A stretch of DNA of 64,000 nt from JARYGU01 sp033795365. Its GTDB lineage: Bacteria; Pseudomonadota; Alphaproteobacteria; Rhizobiales; Rhizobiaceae. Below, one piece after another: positions 7,335 through 15,825 of this stretch. Location of the stretch: positions 1 to 64,000 of the forward strand of contig JARYGU010000008.1 of assembly GCA_033795365.1 (NCBI GenBank), in the 5' to 3' direction. Positions within the stretch are counted from its first letter, which is position 1; every line of letters begins with the position of its first letter. Under the pieces are notes generated by a model. The model ran no database searches. It was not told the DNA's origin and saw only the letters and a list, made by a program, of their open reading frames with translations. Position numbers and translations under genes: made by a program.

Positions 7335-8753
7335 ATGCCCTTGCCGCCGATCAGCCGCCGCAGCCTCATCAAGGGCTCCGCGCTTGCCGCCGCTTCCTAT
7401 GCGGCCGGGCTCGGCATTTCGCTCGGCCGCAGCGCATTTGCCGCGCCGCCGCTCGATCTCACGGCCTATGCCGGCGAGGCGATGCTCATCGAAGGCAGGA
7501 CGACCAGGGGCGCCATGTCCTACCGGCTCGGCGGGAGCGGCGACGAAGGGCCCGCCCTTGCGCCGCCGGTGATCCGGATGCGCAAGGGCGAGCCCTTTGC
7601 CGCCCGCCTCCTCAACCGCCTCGACGAGCCGACGACCGTTCACTGGCACGGCCTGCGCGTGCCGAACGCCATGGACGGCGTGCCGGAAATGACGCAGCCC
7701 TATGTCTATCCGGGCGAGAGCTTCGACTACGCCTTCACGCCGCCGGACGCAGGCACCTTCTGGTACCACCCGCATTGCAACACGCTGACCCAGATGGGGC
7801 ACGGCCTGACGGGGGTCATCGTGGTCGAGAACCCGGACGATCCGGTCTTCGACGCCGAAGTGGTGCTCAACATGCGCGACTGGCGGCTCGGCGGCGATGG
7901 GCAGTTCATCGCGCAGTTCCGGCCGCGCGATGCCGGCAAGGGCGGGACCTTCGGTACGGTCCGCACCGCGAACTGGCGCGAGGCGCCCATCCACGACGCG
8001 CCCTCCGGCGGGCTGGTGCGACTGAGGCTCGCGGCGACGGACGTGACGCGCATCTACACGCTCGGGCTCGAGGGGGCCGAAGCCATGGTGGTCGCGCTCG
8101 ACGGAAACCCCGTGGAAGCCCCCTTCCCGCTGGAGCGCTACGACCTCGGCCCCGGCCAGCGCATGGATCTCGTGGTACGGATGCCCGATGCGGAGGGAGC
8201 AAGCGCCGCGCTCGGCAATTACCGCGGCAGCAAGCCCTGGACGATCGCGACGCTGAGGGCGACAGGCGCCAGCCTCAAGCGCGACCTGCGCGAGGTGAAG
8301 GCGCTGCAGGCGAACCCGGTCGCGGAGGCGGATCTCGGCGCGGCGGAGGTCATCCCGATGGACTTCACCGCGACGGCGGAACATGCGCCGAGCCCCAGCC
8401 TCTGCGGCTCGATCGGCTATACCTTCTGGGCGATCAACCGCGTCGCCTGGCAGGGCGACACGCCGGACCCGGTGGCGCCGCTTGCGGAGCTGAAGCTCGG
8501 CCGGAGCTATATCTTCCGTCTTTCCAACCGCACGCCGCATGCGCATCCGATCCACTTGCACGGGATGAGCTTCCGCATCCTCAATTCCAGCAAGCGGCCG
8601 GTGATCCGGCAGGTGACCGACACGGTGCTGCTGCTTCCCGACGAGACGGCGGAGGTGGCGCTCGTCGCCGACAATCCGGGCGACTGGATGCTCCACTGCC
8701 ATATCATCGAGCATCAGAAGAGCGGCATGTCGAGCTATGTACGGGTCGTATAA
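7335..8753 (+). CDS. Tat-exported multicopper oxidase
   Basis: This periplasmic multicopper oxidase (472 residues) probably oxidises Cu(I) or organic reductants with reduction of O2 to water. All four copper-site motifs are visible: VHWHGLRVPNAMDG, TFWYHPHCNT, HAHPIHLHGMSF and MLHCHIIEHQKSGM. The last carries the type-1 Cys and axial Met. A twin-arginine signal, ISRRSLIKGSALAAAS, directs the folded enzyme to Tat. I start at 7335 because it places the RR motif seven residues from the N-terminus; the frame is open back to 7269. CueO-type Met-rich helices are absent, so a general or laccase-like role is possible. No copper exporter lies nearby. Confidence 0.88.
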   Translation: MPLPPISRRSLIKGSALAAASYAAGLGISLGRSAFAAPPLDLTAYAGEAMLIEGRTTRGAMSYRLGGSGDEGPALAPPVIRMRKGEPFAARLLNRLDEPTTVHWHGLRVPNAMDGVPEMTQPYVYPGESFDYAFTPPDAGTFWYHPHCNTLTQMGHGLTGVIVVENPDDPVFDAEVVLNMRDWRLGGDGQFIAQFRPRDAGKGGTFGTVRTANWREAPIHDAPSGGLVRLRLAATDVTRIYTLGLEGAEAMVVALDGNPVEAPFPLERYDLGPGQRMDLVVRMPDAEGASAALGNYRGSKPWTIATLRATGASLKRDLREVKALQANPVAEADLGAAEVIPMDFTATAEHAPSPSLCGSIGYTFWAINRVAWQGDTPDPVAPLAELKLGRSYIFRLSNRTPHAHPIHLHGMSFRILNSSKRPVIRQVTDTVLLLPDETAEVALVADNPGDWMLHCHIIEHQKSGMSSYVRVV

Positions 8754-8867
8754 GCCGATCAGCCAAGCTCGTTCCTTGCCGTTTTCGCAAGTTTTCGATT
8801 GTGGCGAAATCGTGGAGCGTTTAAACCTGACAGATCGAAGTCAGTAAAAATCCCGCCAGAGTAAATT

Positions 8868-10019
8868 ATGGACATCATCCAGACGACCGCGGCGCTCGCC
8901 GATGCCTGCCAGGTTCTCGCCCGCTCCGACTATCTGACGATCGATACGGAATTCCTGCGCGAGACGACCTTCTGGCCGGAACTGTGCCTGATCCAGATGG
9001 CAGGTCCGGATATCGCGGTGATAGTCGACCCGCTGGCGCCCGGCATCGATCTTGCCCCCTTCTTCGCGCTGATGGCGGACACCTCGGTCATCAAGGTTTT
9101 CCATGCGGCGCGCCAGGACATCGAGATCATCTTCCATCTCGGCGAGCTCATTCCGCATCCGATCTTCGACACGCAGGTCGCCGCCATGGTCTGCGGCTTC
9201 GGCGACAGCGTCTCCTACGACCAGCTCGTGCAGCGGACCAAGGGCGTGCAGATCGACAAATCCTCGCGCTTCACCGACTGGAGCCGGCGGCCGCTGACCG
9301 ACAAGCAGCTCGAATATGCGCTGGCCGACGTCACGCATCTGCGCGACGTCTATCTCTCGCTGAAGGAAAAGCTGGAGGCCGAGGGGCGTTCGCTCTGGCT
9401 GACGGAGGAGATGTCCGTCCTCGAATCGCGCGAGACCTACGACATCCATCCGGACGACGCATGGAAGCGGTTGAAGATGCGGGTGAAGAAGCCGCTGGAA
9501 TTCGCCGTGCTGCAGAAGGTCGCCGCCTGGCGCGAGCGCGAGGCGCGCGGACGCAACGTGCCGCGCTCGCGCATCCTCAAGGACGACACGGTCTACGAGA
9601 TCGCCCAGCAGCAGCCCGCCAACAGCGAAGCGCTCGGGCGGCTGAGGACGATCCCCAAGGGCTGGGAGCGCTCGTCGTCGGGTGCGGCCCTCCTGGAGGC
9701 GATCAACGAGGCGCTGACGATCCCGAAGGCCGATCTGCCGCGCCTGCCCCGCCAGCCGCAGGTACCGGAAGGGGCGGCTGCCGCCACCGAACTGCTCAAG
9801 GTGCTCCTCAAGCTCGTCTCCGAAAAGGAGGGCGTCGCCGCCAAGATCATCGCCAACAGCGACGACATCGAACGCATCGCCGCCGAGGGCGAGAAGGCGG
9901 ACGTCGCCGCGCTCCACGGCTGGCGGCGCGAACTCTTCGGCAATACGGCGCTGAACCTCATCAACGGCAAGGTGGGCCTTCGCTTCGTCGGCCGCAGGAT
10001 CGAGGCGTTCGAGCTATAG
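8868..10019 (+). CDS. rnd: Ribonuclease D
   Basis: This is a 3'-to-5' exoribonuclease for tRNA and small-RNA 3' maturation, 383 residues. The DEDDy exonuclease motifs are present: Exo I LTIDTEFLRE, Exo II VFHAARQDIEIIF and Exo III YALADVTHLRDVY with the catalytic Tyr/Asp pair. An HRDC domain occupies residues ~205-290 (LKMRVKKPLEFAVLQKVAAW and following). The length is usual for RNase D. Its start at 8868 follows a 114-base gap, so it probably has its own promoter. The next gene is convergent. Confidence 0.95.
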   Translation: MDIIQTTAALADACQVLARSDYLTIDTEFLRETTFWPELCLIQMAGPDIAVIVDPLAPGIDLAPFFALMADTSVIKVFHAARQDIEIIFHLGELIPHPIFDTQVAAMVCGFGDSVSYDQLVQRTKGVQIDKSSRFTDWSRRPLTDKQLEYALADVTHLRDVYLSLKEKLEAEGRSLWLTEEMSVLESRETYDIHPDDAWKRLKMRVKKPLEFAVLQKVAAWREREARGRNVPRSRILKDDTVYEIAQQQPANSEALGRLRTIPKGWERSSSGAALLEAINEALTIPKADLPRLPRQPQVPEGAAAATELLKVLLKLVSEKEGVAAKIIANSDDIERIAAEGEKADVAALHGWRRELFGNTALNLINGKVGLRFVGRRIEAFEL

Positions 10020-10021
10020 GG

Positions 10022-10429
10022 TCAGGTGTGGAGCCTCGCACCTTTCGTGATCTTGTCGACGAGCTTCCTGTCGGCGTGAAGCGCGATGCCGACGATCCTC
10101 GCGTCGTCGGGGCCGAAGCGGGAGAAGACCTCGCGGTTTGCGGCATCGTGGCCGGTCGCGAACATCTCCTCGATATAGGCGGAGGTGCGGACCTCGCGCT
10201 CCAGCGCCCGGCGGTGGATGGTGCGCAGCGTCCCGGCATCCGCCGACAGCACGATGACGGGCTGGACGCTCAGCGCGTTGTAGACATTGCCGGCCGCATC
10301 ACGATAGGGTTCGCCGATGAGCTTCGGTTTCTCACCGACGATACCGCCGGACAGGAACGCGGTGACGTTCAGCTTCTGCCAGGTCTGAAGATCATCGCGC
10401 AGGACGATGGCGAATTTGGTTTCGAACAT
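10022..10429 (-). CDS. DUF2000 family protein
   Basis: This 135-residue cytosolic protein belongs to a family of unknown function (DUF2000). The start FETKFAIVLRDDLQTWQKLN, a central GEPYRDAAGNVYNALSVQP-like segment and the C-terminal VGIALHADRKLVDK match that family's pattern. The fold is compact alpha/beta with a conserved C-terminal Asp-Arg-Lys. The ATG at 10429 has a GGAG about ten bases upstream. It is head-to-head with an AraC-type regulator whose reading frame overlaps its start, an arrangement that suggests joint control. No catalytic role is established. Confidence 0.75.
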   Translation of the reverse strand: MFETKFAIVLRDDLQTWQKLNVTAFLSGGIVGEKPKLIGEPYRDAAGNVYNALSVQPVIVLSADAGTLRTIHRRALEREVRTSAYIEEMFATGHDAANREVFSRFGPDDARIVGIALHADRKLVDKITKGARLHT

Positions 10430-11348
10430 GCAGCAAAACTCCGATGAAGGCGCGGCCGCGCGGGCCACGGCAAACGCGATAGCCGGATCGCGGCCGGAGA
10501 ATCTTGAACGTTCCTGCGAGGCGCCGGATGCGGACCGGATCGTCGTCGCGCCCGCTTGCGGCGGCATCGAGCGCATCGAGGCCTCCTTCCACGGCAACGG
10601 CTTCACGCCGCACCGCCACGATACCTACGCGATCGGGATCACGCTGTCGGGCATCCAGACCTTCCGCTACCGCGGCGCCAGCCGCTACAGCATGCCGGGC
10701 AACATCATCGTGCTGCATCCCGACGAGCTGCATGACGGCGGCGCGGGAACGGAGGAAGGCCTGCGCTACCGGATGATGTATGTGCCTCCGGAACGGCTGG
10801 TGCCGGCGATGGCCGGGCGCAACCGCGGCCTGCCCTTCTTATCCGCGCCGGTGGTGGACGACGCGGCGATGGCCGCAAGCCTGCGCGAAGCGATTGGCGA
10901 TCTCGGCAGCGAGATCGGCGAGCTGGCGCTCGACGACATACTGGGACAGCTCGCCGACGGGCTGATGCGCCATGCCGGCGCCGGATCGCCTGCCGTCGCC
11001 AAACCTGCGCGCGCCGCCGTGCTGCGGGCGAGCGACTATCTCAGGGAAAATCTTGCGCGGCAGGTGAGCTCCGCGGAACTGGAAGAGGTCGCCGGCCTCG
11101 ACCGCTTCGCGCTGGCGCGCCAGTTCCGCGCGGTGCTCGGCACCAGCCCGCACCGCTATCTGGTGATGCGGCGGCTCGACCGGGCGCGCGCGATGATCGC
11201 GCTCGGGACGGGCCTGGCGGATGCGGCCTATGCGGCGGGCTTTGCCGACCAGGCGCATTTTTCCCGGCACTTCAAGAAGGTGCACGGCATGACGCCCGGC
11301 CGCTGGGCCGCGCTTGCCGGCCGCGGGCGGGCGGACGCCGCCGCCTGA
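10407..11348 (+). CDS. AraC-family transcriptional regulator
   Basis: This 313-residue AraC/XylS regulator has an N-terminal cupin-like sensing domain (residues ~55-130, HGNGFTPHRHDTYAIG and PGNIIVLHPDELHDG). The C-terminal double HTH is at residues ~205-305 (VSSAELEEVAGLDRFALARQF, then FADQAHFSRHFKKVHGMTPG). The start is uncertain: ATG 10407 lies inside the DUF2000 coding sequence, and ATG 10428 shares a CATG with that gene's own start codon. Neither has a good Shine-Dalgarno. The divergent overlap suggests it controls the DUF2000 gene, possibly as an autoregulated switch. The ligand is unknown. Confidence 0.85.
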   Translation: MANLVSNMQQNSDEGAAARATANAIAGSRPENLERSCEAPDADRIVVAPACGGIERIEASFHGNGFTPHRHDTYAIGITLSGIQTFRYRGASRYSMPGNIIVLHPDELHDGGAGTEEGLRYRMMYVPPERLVPAMAGRNRGLPFLSAPVVDDAAMAASLREAIGDLGSEIGELALDDILGQLADGLMRHAGAGSPAVAKPARAAVLRASDYLRENLARQVSSAELEEVAGLDRFALARQFRAVLGTSPHRYLVMRRLDRARAMIALGTGLADAAYAAGFADQAHFSRHFKKVHGMTPGRWAALAGRGRADAAA

Positions 11349-11434
11349 CGGCAGTTATCCACAGGAACCGCGCCGCCGCGCCACGGCTTCACATGCCCGT
11401 CATGGAACCATCAAGCCCCTGTCATCGGCGGCGG

Positions 11435-11535
11435 CTAGAGCGGGATGCGATCGAGATGAATCGGCACTCCGCTTTATCTCTTTGTTTTGCCGCATGATCC
11501 CGAAAAGTCTGCAACTTTTCGGGATCATGCTCTAG
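11435..11535. repeat. RIME-like palindromic intergenic repeat
   Basis: A ~101-base element is bounded by CTAGAGC (11435-11441) and GCTCTAG (11529-11535). Its right half is a perfect 17-bp hairpin: GCATGATCCCGAAAAGT (11492-11508), a five-base loop, and the exact complement at 11514-11530. It matches the style of the mosaic palindromes (RIME and relatives) scattered through Rhizobiales intergenic DNA. It lies between the araC-type gene and the phytase-like gene. Confidence 0.8.
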
Positions 11536-11572
11536 CCGGAAGTCTCCCGACTTCCAACCGAGGGTGAACCCG

Positions 11573-12931
11573 ATGACGAGATCTCTCCTTGCCTCCGTGG
11601 CCCTGTCCCTTCTGATGAGCGCGCAGGCGCTCGCCGAAGAAAAGGCGTTTCCGGCGACGCTGAAGGCGCATGCGATCCTTCCCGCCGACACGATCATCAA
11701 GGCGCCGCAGGATGCCGCCGACTATCTCAAGACCTCCGGCAAGTTCTCCACCGCCGACCGCAAGCGCGCCGAAGGACTCGGCAGCGTTCCCGGCAAGGAC
11801 GGCGTTCGCCCGACCGGCCTTTCGCTTCCCTTCGACGGCCAGCCGATGCAGGGCTTTTCCGGCATCAAGACCATGCCCGACGGCACCTTCTGGAGCCTTT
11901 CGGACAACGGCTTCGGCAACAAGCTGAACTCCACCGACGCGATGCTGATGATCCACAATATCCGCTTCGACTGGGAGAACGGCACGGTCGAGGCGCTCAA
12001 GACCGTGTTCCTCTCCGACCCCGACCGCAAGGCGCCCTTCCCGATCGTGATGGAAGGGTCCGCGACGCGCTATCTGACGGGCGGCGATTTCGACGTGGAA
12101 TCGATCCAGCCGGTCGAGGACGGTTTCTGGATCGGCGAGGAATTCGGCCCCTATCTCCTGAAATTCGACCGCGACGGCAGGCTGACGGACGTCATCGCCA
12201 CCGAAGCCGACGGCAAGACGGTTCTCTCGCCCGACAATCCGACGCTTGCCGTGCCCGCCGACCCTTCGAAGAAGATGCCCGTCTTCAACCTGAAACGCTC
12301 CGGTGGCTATGAGGGGCTCGCGATGTCGAAGGACGGGACGAAGCTCTACGGCCTGCTCGAAGGGCCGCTCTGGACCGACCCTGAAACCGTCGAGCAGGCG
12401 GAAGGCCGCCCGGCGCTGCGCATCCTCGAGCTCGACGTCGCTTCCAAGGCATGGACCGGGCGCTCCTGGCTCTACCCTCTCGCCGAGGGCGGCGAGGCGA
12501 TCGGCGACTTCAACATGCTGGACGAGACGACGGCACTGGTGATCGAGCGCGACAACGGCGCCGGCACCGCCGACAAGGCCTGCGCCGATCCGAAGGACCC
12601 GAAGCCCGACTGCTTCGCGCAGGCCTCCAGGGTCAAGCGCATCTACAAGATCGCCTTTTCCGACGAGAACGCCGGCAAGGCCGTGCGCAAGATCGGCTAT
12701 ATCGACCTTCTGACGATCGCCGATCCCGACAACAGGAAGCGCCAGGGCGGCGGCGACGGCTTCTACGACATGCCCTTCGTCACCATCGAGAACGTCGACC
12801 GCGTGGACGAGACGCATATCGTCGTCGGCAACGACAACAACCTGCCCTTCTCCGCCGGCCGTGCGCTGGACAAGGCCGACGACAACGAGTTCGTGCTTCT
12901 GGAAGTGGGCGATTTCCTGAAGGCTGAGTGA
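11573..12931 (+). CDS. Esterase-like activity of phytase family protein
   Basis: This exported protein (452 residues) is of the phytase-esterase-like beta-propeller family. Members are annotated by weak phosphatase/esterase homology and a true substrate is unknown. A Sec signal (RSLLASVALSLLMSAQALA) is cleaved before EEKAFPA. Family signatures include FSGIKTMPDGTFWSLSDNGFG, DFDVESIQPVEDGFWIGEEFGPY, GGYEGLAMSKDGTKLYGLLEG and a C-terminal VVGNDNNLPFSAGR. I chose ATG 11573 because AGGGTGA (11561-11567) is correctly spaced; a GTG nine bases upstream is the alternative. It follows the RIME-like repeat, so its promoter lies within or after that element. Confidence 0.85.
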   Translation: MTRSLLASVALSLLMSAQALAEEKAFPATLKAHAILPADTIIKAPQDAADYLKTSGKFSTADRKRAEGLGSVPGKDGVRPTGLSLPFDGQPMQGFSGIKTMPDGTFWSLSDNGFGNKLNSTDAMLMIHNIRFDWENGTVEALKTVFLSDPDRKAPFPIVMEGSATRYLTGGDFDVESIQPVEDGFWIGEEFGPYLLKFDRDGRLTDVIATEADGKTVLSPDNPTLAVPADPSKKMPVFNLKRSGGYEGLAMSKDGTKLYGLLEGPLWTDPETVEQAEGRPALRILELDVASKAWTGRSWLYPLAEGGEAIGDFNMLDETTALVIERDNGAGTADKACADPKDPKPDCFAQASRVKRIYKIAFSDENAGKAVRKIGYIDLLTIADPDNRKRQGGGDGFYDMPFVTIENVDRVDETHIVVGNDNNLPFSAGRALDKADDNEFVLLEVGDFLKAE

Positions 12932-13026
12932 CGGATCAGGCGGAGCGGCGAAAGCCGCTCCACCTCAAATCTGCACAATAGCCATTGCCGGATCTCCCGG
13001 TTTACGCAGCTCGGGACAGAAAATCG

Positions 13027-13578
13027 CTACGCACTCTCTCTGGAACTGCTCTCTACCGTTGTGGCGAATGATGTTTCGTGCTCCAGTTCGCAAGCGACCT
13101 CGATCGTAACAACCTCTCCCGGCAGCGGGGTAAGACCGGTCCGGATGCCTTCGGCTTGCCACCACATGGAGTCCCGCGGCATGCGAGCACGGCGAAGCGG
13201 CTCCAGTTCGGTAAAGATGAACCGGCGTCTATAGGCGCTCGGGCTTTCAGCCAGATAAAAAGGCTTCATCCTTTCCGGTCCCAGGAACCAGGGTGCTTTC
13301 AAGAAACGTATAGGATTTTCCACCCATTCAGGGGCCAGGCCGAGCCGCCACCTGCGGCATAGATGCTCCGCGATGGCGCCAATCAGGGCATCAAAGCGTT
13401 CGTTCCCGGTCAGCGCAGGCTCATCGACAAGCCGCTCTCGCCTTCCATGGCTGGACGGATCAAGATAGAAACCGTCCAGAAAGCCGGCGAGGTGATACCG
13501 AAACTCGCTGCCCGCTTCAAGGTGGGAGCGGACGGCCGCGGCCAGCGTTCCAGGTCGGGTGCGTTCGGTTTGCGGCAT
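13027..13578 (-). CDS. Hypothetical partner of the nucleotidyltransferase-like gene
   Basis: This is a ~183-residue cytosolic protein with no family name that I know. It has a helical N-terminus (GTLAAAVRSHLEAGSEFRY), a LAPEWVENPIRFLKAPWF segment, and a RRRFIFTELEPLRRARMPRD tail. I have the impression that this sequence style recurs as the second gene behind DUF6036-type nucleotidyltransferases. The frame is open to 13611; ATG 13578 has GGTGGATG upstream, and ATG 13587 is an alternative. It overlaps the end of the upstream gene by about 60 bases, consistent with a two-gene toxin-antitoxin-like module. Which partner would be toxic is not evident. Confidence 0.6.
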   Translation of the reverse strand: MPQTERTRPGTLAAAVRSHLEAGSEFRYHLAGFLDGFYLDPSSHGRRERLVDEPALTGNERFDALIGAIAEHLCRRWRLGLAPEWVENPIRFLKAPWFLGPERMKPFYLAESPSAYRRRFIFTELEPLRRARMPRDSMWWQAEGIRTGLTPLPGEVVTIEVACELEHETSFATTVESSSRESA

Positions 13579-14171
13579 TGTATTCATCCACCAGACTCTT
13601 GATCTTCGCACGCATGCGCGCCGAAATGGTGGGAAGAACGATTCCCGGAATATTAGGATAGCACTGGCTCATAAGGTCAACAATCTTCTCATAGGTGTCG
13701 ATCCCGGTAAGCTTCATCAACGCCACCGCGTCCCTCGCATCGGTCAGGTTCTTTCCGTCGTCTTCGGCCCGATTGGCCAGGATTTTCATCGCGAGAAGAT
13801 ATTCCGGCGTCGGAGTGAATATTCGCAGTCCGAGCGCCGATCCATTCCTCGGGTAATCCCGGAACTGCAAGAGATGAGGCGCAGGATTCCCCCTCGGCGG
13901 GGCGAACTGCTTGGCCGCCTGATTGAGCCATTCGTCCGGAAGCCCCTTACGCCGCGTAACCGCATCTACGATCTTTGCCGCCCGATCCTGATGATTGAGA
14001 TAGACTGCATCCACATCATCAGAGGCAGCGCGTATGTCGAATGCCAAAACAAGACAGGATCCACCATAGACGGGCCATGTCCAATATGATTCCCTGTTGT
14101 GACGCGAGCTCGCCGATCGCATCGAAGACATCTTCGATCCTCTGCTTGTCCAACTTTCCATCGGCCGCCAT
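13517..14171 (-). pseudogene. DUF6036-like nucleotidyltransferase, frameshifted
   Basis: This is a nucleotidyltransferase-fold protein whose coding frame is interrupted. From ATG 14171 (GGAGG five bases upstream) the frame reads AADGKLDKQRIEDVFDAIGE...GIILDMA. It then runs out of register at GGG (plus strand 14072-14074). Dropping one base restores VYGGSCLVLAF...DDVDAVYL, which supplies the nucleotidyltransferase GGS and D-x-D motifs, through to ..PTISARMRAKIKSLVDEYN. The combined product would be ~217 residues. The break falls immediately before the GGS motif. It could be a real mutation or a homopolymer sequencing error. It is paired with the overlapping downstream gene at 13027-13578. Confidence 0.7.
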
Positions 14172-14289
14172 GACATCCTCCGGATTTGTCGAACATCCAA
14201 GATCACCAGCATCATCGCGTCAAACAGAGGATCCTGCACATCAAGAATCCGGACGGCCTAGCAGCCTATTCCGGCCTTGAGCCCGATAT

Positions 14290-15813
14290 CTATTCCTCGA
14301 AGCGGAAGGCGAGTTTCTTGCCGGTGAGTTTGGCGAGCTGCTGGAGGCGGCCGTCGAGCCTTTCGCCGGCGAATTCGCAGAGTTCGGGCGGGACGACGAA
14401 TTCAAGGTCGCAGTCGGGGGATCTCGACGTTCTGAAGGCGAGTTTCGGGACGACGCCGGGCATGGAGGCGGAGAAGAGATAGACGATGCGCAGGAGCCCG
14501 CCGAGAAGCTTGGCCAGCTCGCGCAGCCGCGGCGTGGCGATGGTGGCAAGCGGGCCGGAGGCCTCGTCGTCGCCGAGCCCTTCGAAGCGGTGATAGTTGG
14601 CAAGCGCGATATAGGCGCGGCCGGGATGGGAAATGCCGGTAAAGGTGCCGTGCGCGATGATGTTGAGCGCCTGCAGGCCGCGATAGTCCGGATGCGCGCG
14701 CCAGCTGATATCGGCAAGCAGGCAGGCGGCCTGTCGGTATCGGCTCTCCTCCTCCGTCTCCACCACGTCGAAAAGCGGCACCATGCGCCCGGTCCATTCG
14801 GCAAGCTCGCGGGCGTGTTCCGGCGACCGGGCGCGCAGGATCGCAAGCTCCGCGGCCGCGGCGAGAAGCGGATCGCGCGCCTTTTCCTTCTCTGACAGAA
14901 GCGAATAAAGATAGCCTTCGCGCACGCCCTGGCCGGAAAAGGAGATCTTCGACGGCTTCATCAGCGCGATCGCCTCCTGCATGGCGACGGCGCCGAAGGG
15001 AAGCAGGTTGCGCCGGCTCTTGGATATGGCCGAATAGGCGGGGTCCTTCGGATCCTTCGCGGCGACGATGCCCGTCAGGAAATCCATCGCCTCGGCGAAA
15101 TCGATCTCGTAGCCCTGCATCATGTGCAGCGGATAATGCCGCATCTCCATATGCAGCTTGGCGATGGCGCGCCAGGTGCCGCCGATCGCGTAGAAGGTCC
15201 GGCCCTGCGCGGCTTTCAGGACTCCGGCCCGGCGCAGGAGCTTGCGGGCGACGAGGCGTGCCTGCTCCGGCGAGCCGCCGGAGGCTTCCGAAAGCCGGAT
15301 GCCGCCGAGCGGCAGCGTTATGCCCTTGCCGATCGTCCCGCCCGAAACGTCCACCAGCTCCAGCGAACCGCCGCCGAGATCGCCGACGACGCCATCGGGA
15401 TCATGAAAGCCGCTGACGATGCCGAGGGCGGAGAAATAGGCCTCCTCCTCGCCGGAGAGCACGCGGACCTTGCGATCGAGGATCATCTCCGCCTTGTGGA
15501 TGAAGTCGGGGCCGTTGGCCGCTTCGCGCGCGGCCGCGGTCGCGAGCACATACATGGTGGAGGCGCGCGCCTGCGCCGACAGGGCCTTGAAACGATGAAG
15601 GGCGGCGAGCGCACGTGCGACGCTCTCCTCGTCCATCACGCCGGTCCTGGCGAGCCCCTTTCCGAGGCCGCACATGACCTTTTCGTTGAAAAGAACGGCC
15701 GGGGAGCGGCTGAGGCCTTCATAGACGACCAGTCGAATCGAGTTCGATCCGATATCCACGACAGACACCGGGGCTATTCCAGGCAGGCGCCCCTGGGCTT
15801 CTGATTCAACCAT
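14290..15813 (-). CDS. ppx: Exopolyphosphatase (Ppx/GppA)
   Basis: This enzyme hydrolyses terminal phosphates from polyphosphate, or converts pppGpp to ppGpp in GppA-type members. The 507 residues show the ASKHA-type phosphate loops VVDIGSNSIRLVVYEG (residues ~17-32) and VVGDLGGGSLELVDVS (~142-157). The C-terminal HD-like helical domain (ISWRAHPDYRGLQAL, FTGISHPGRAYIAL) is that of rhizobial Ppx. It lies 12 bases downstream of ppk on the same strand, so synthesis and breakdown of polyphosphate are encoded in one operon. Confidence 0.93.
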   Translation of the reverse strand: MVESEAQGRLPGIAPVSVVDIGSNSIRLVVYEGLSRSPAVLFNEKVMCGLGKGLARTGVMDEESVARALAALHRFKALSAQARASTMYVLATAAAREAANGPDFIHKAEMILDRKVRVLSGEEEAYFSALGIVSGFHDPDGVVGDLGGGSLELVDVSGGTIGKGITLPLGGIRLSEASGGSPEQARLVARKLLRRAGVLKAAQGRTFYAIGGTWRAIAKLHMEMRHYPLHMMQGYEIDFAEAMDFLTGIVAAKDPKDPAYSAISKSRRNLLPFGAVAMQEAIALMKPSKISFSGQGVREGYLYSLLSEKEKARDPLLAAAAELAILRARSPEHARELAEWTGRMVPLFDVVETEEESRYRQAACLLADISWRAHPDYRGLQALNIIAHGTFTGISHPGRAYIALANYHRFEGLGDDEASGPLATIATPRLRELAKLLGGLLRIVYLFSASMPGVVPKLAFRTSRSPDCDLEFVVPPELCEFAGERLDGRLQQLAKLTGKKLAFRFEE

Positions 15814-15825
15814 GCATGTCCAGTT

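Noticed and set aside
5898..8714. A 938-residue open frame on the minus strand
   Set aside because: It overlaps the MFS and multicopper oxidase genes and is Arg/His/Gly-rich with no domain. It is a GC-rich antisense shadow.
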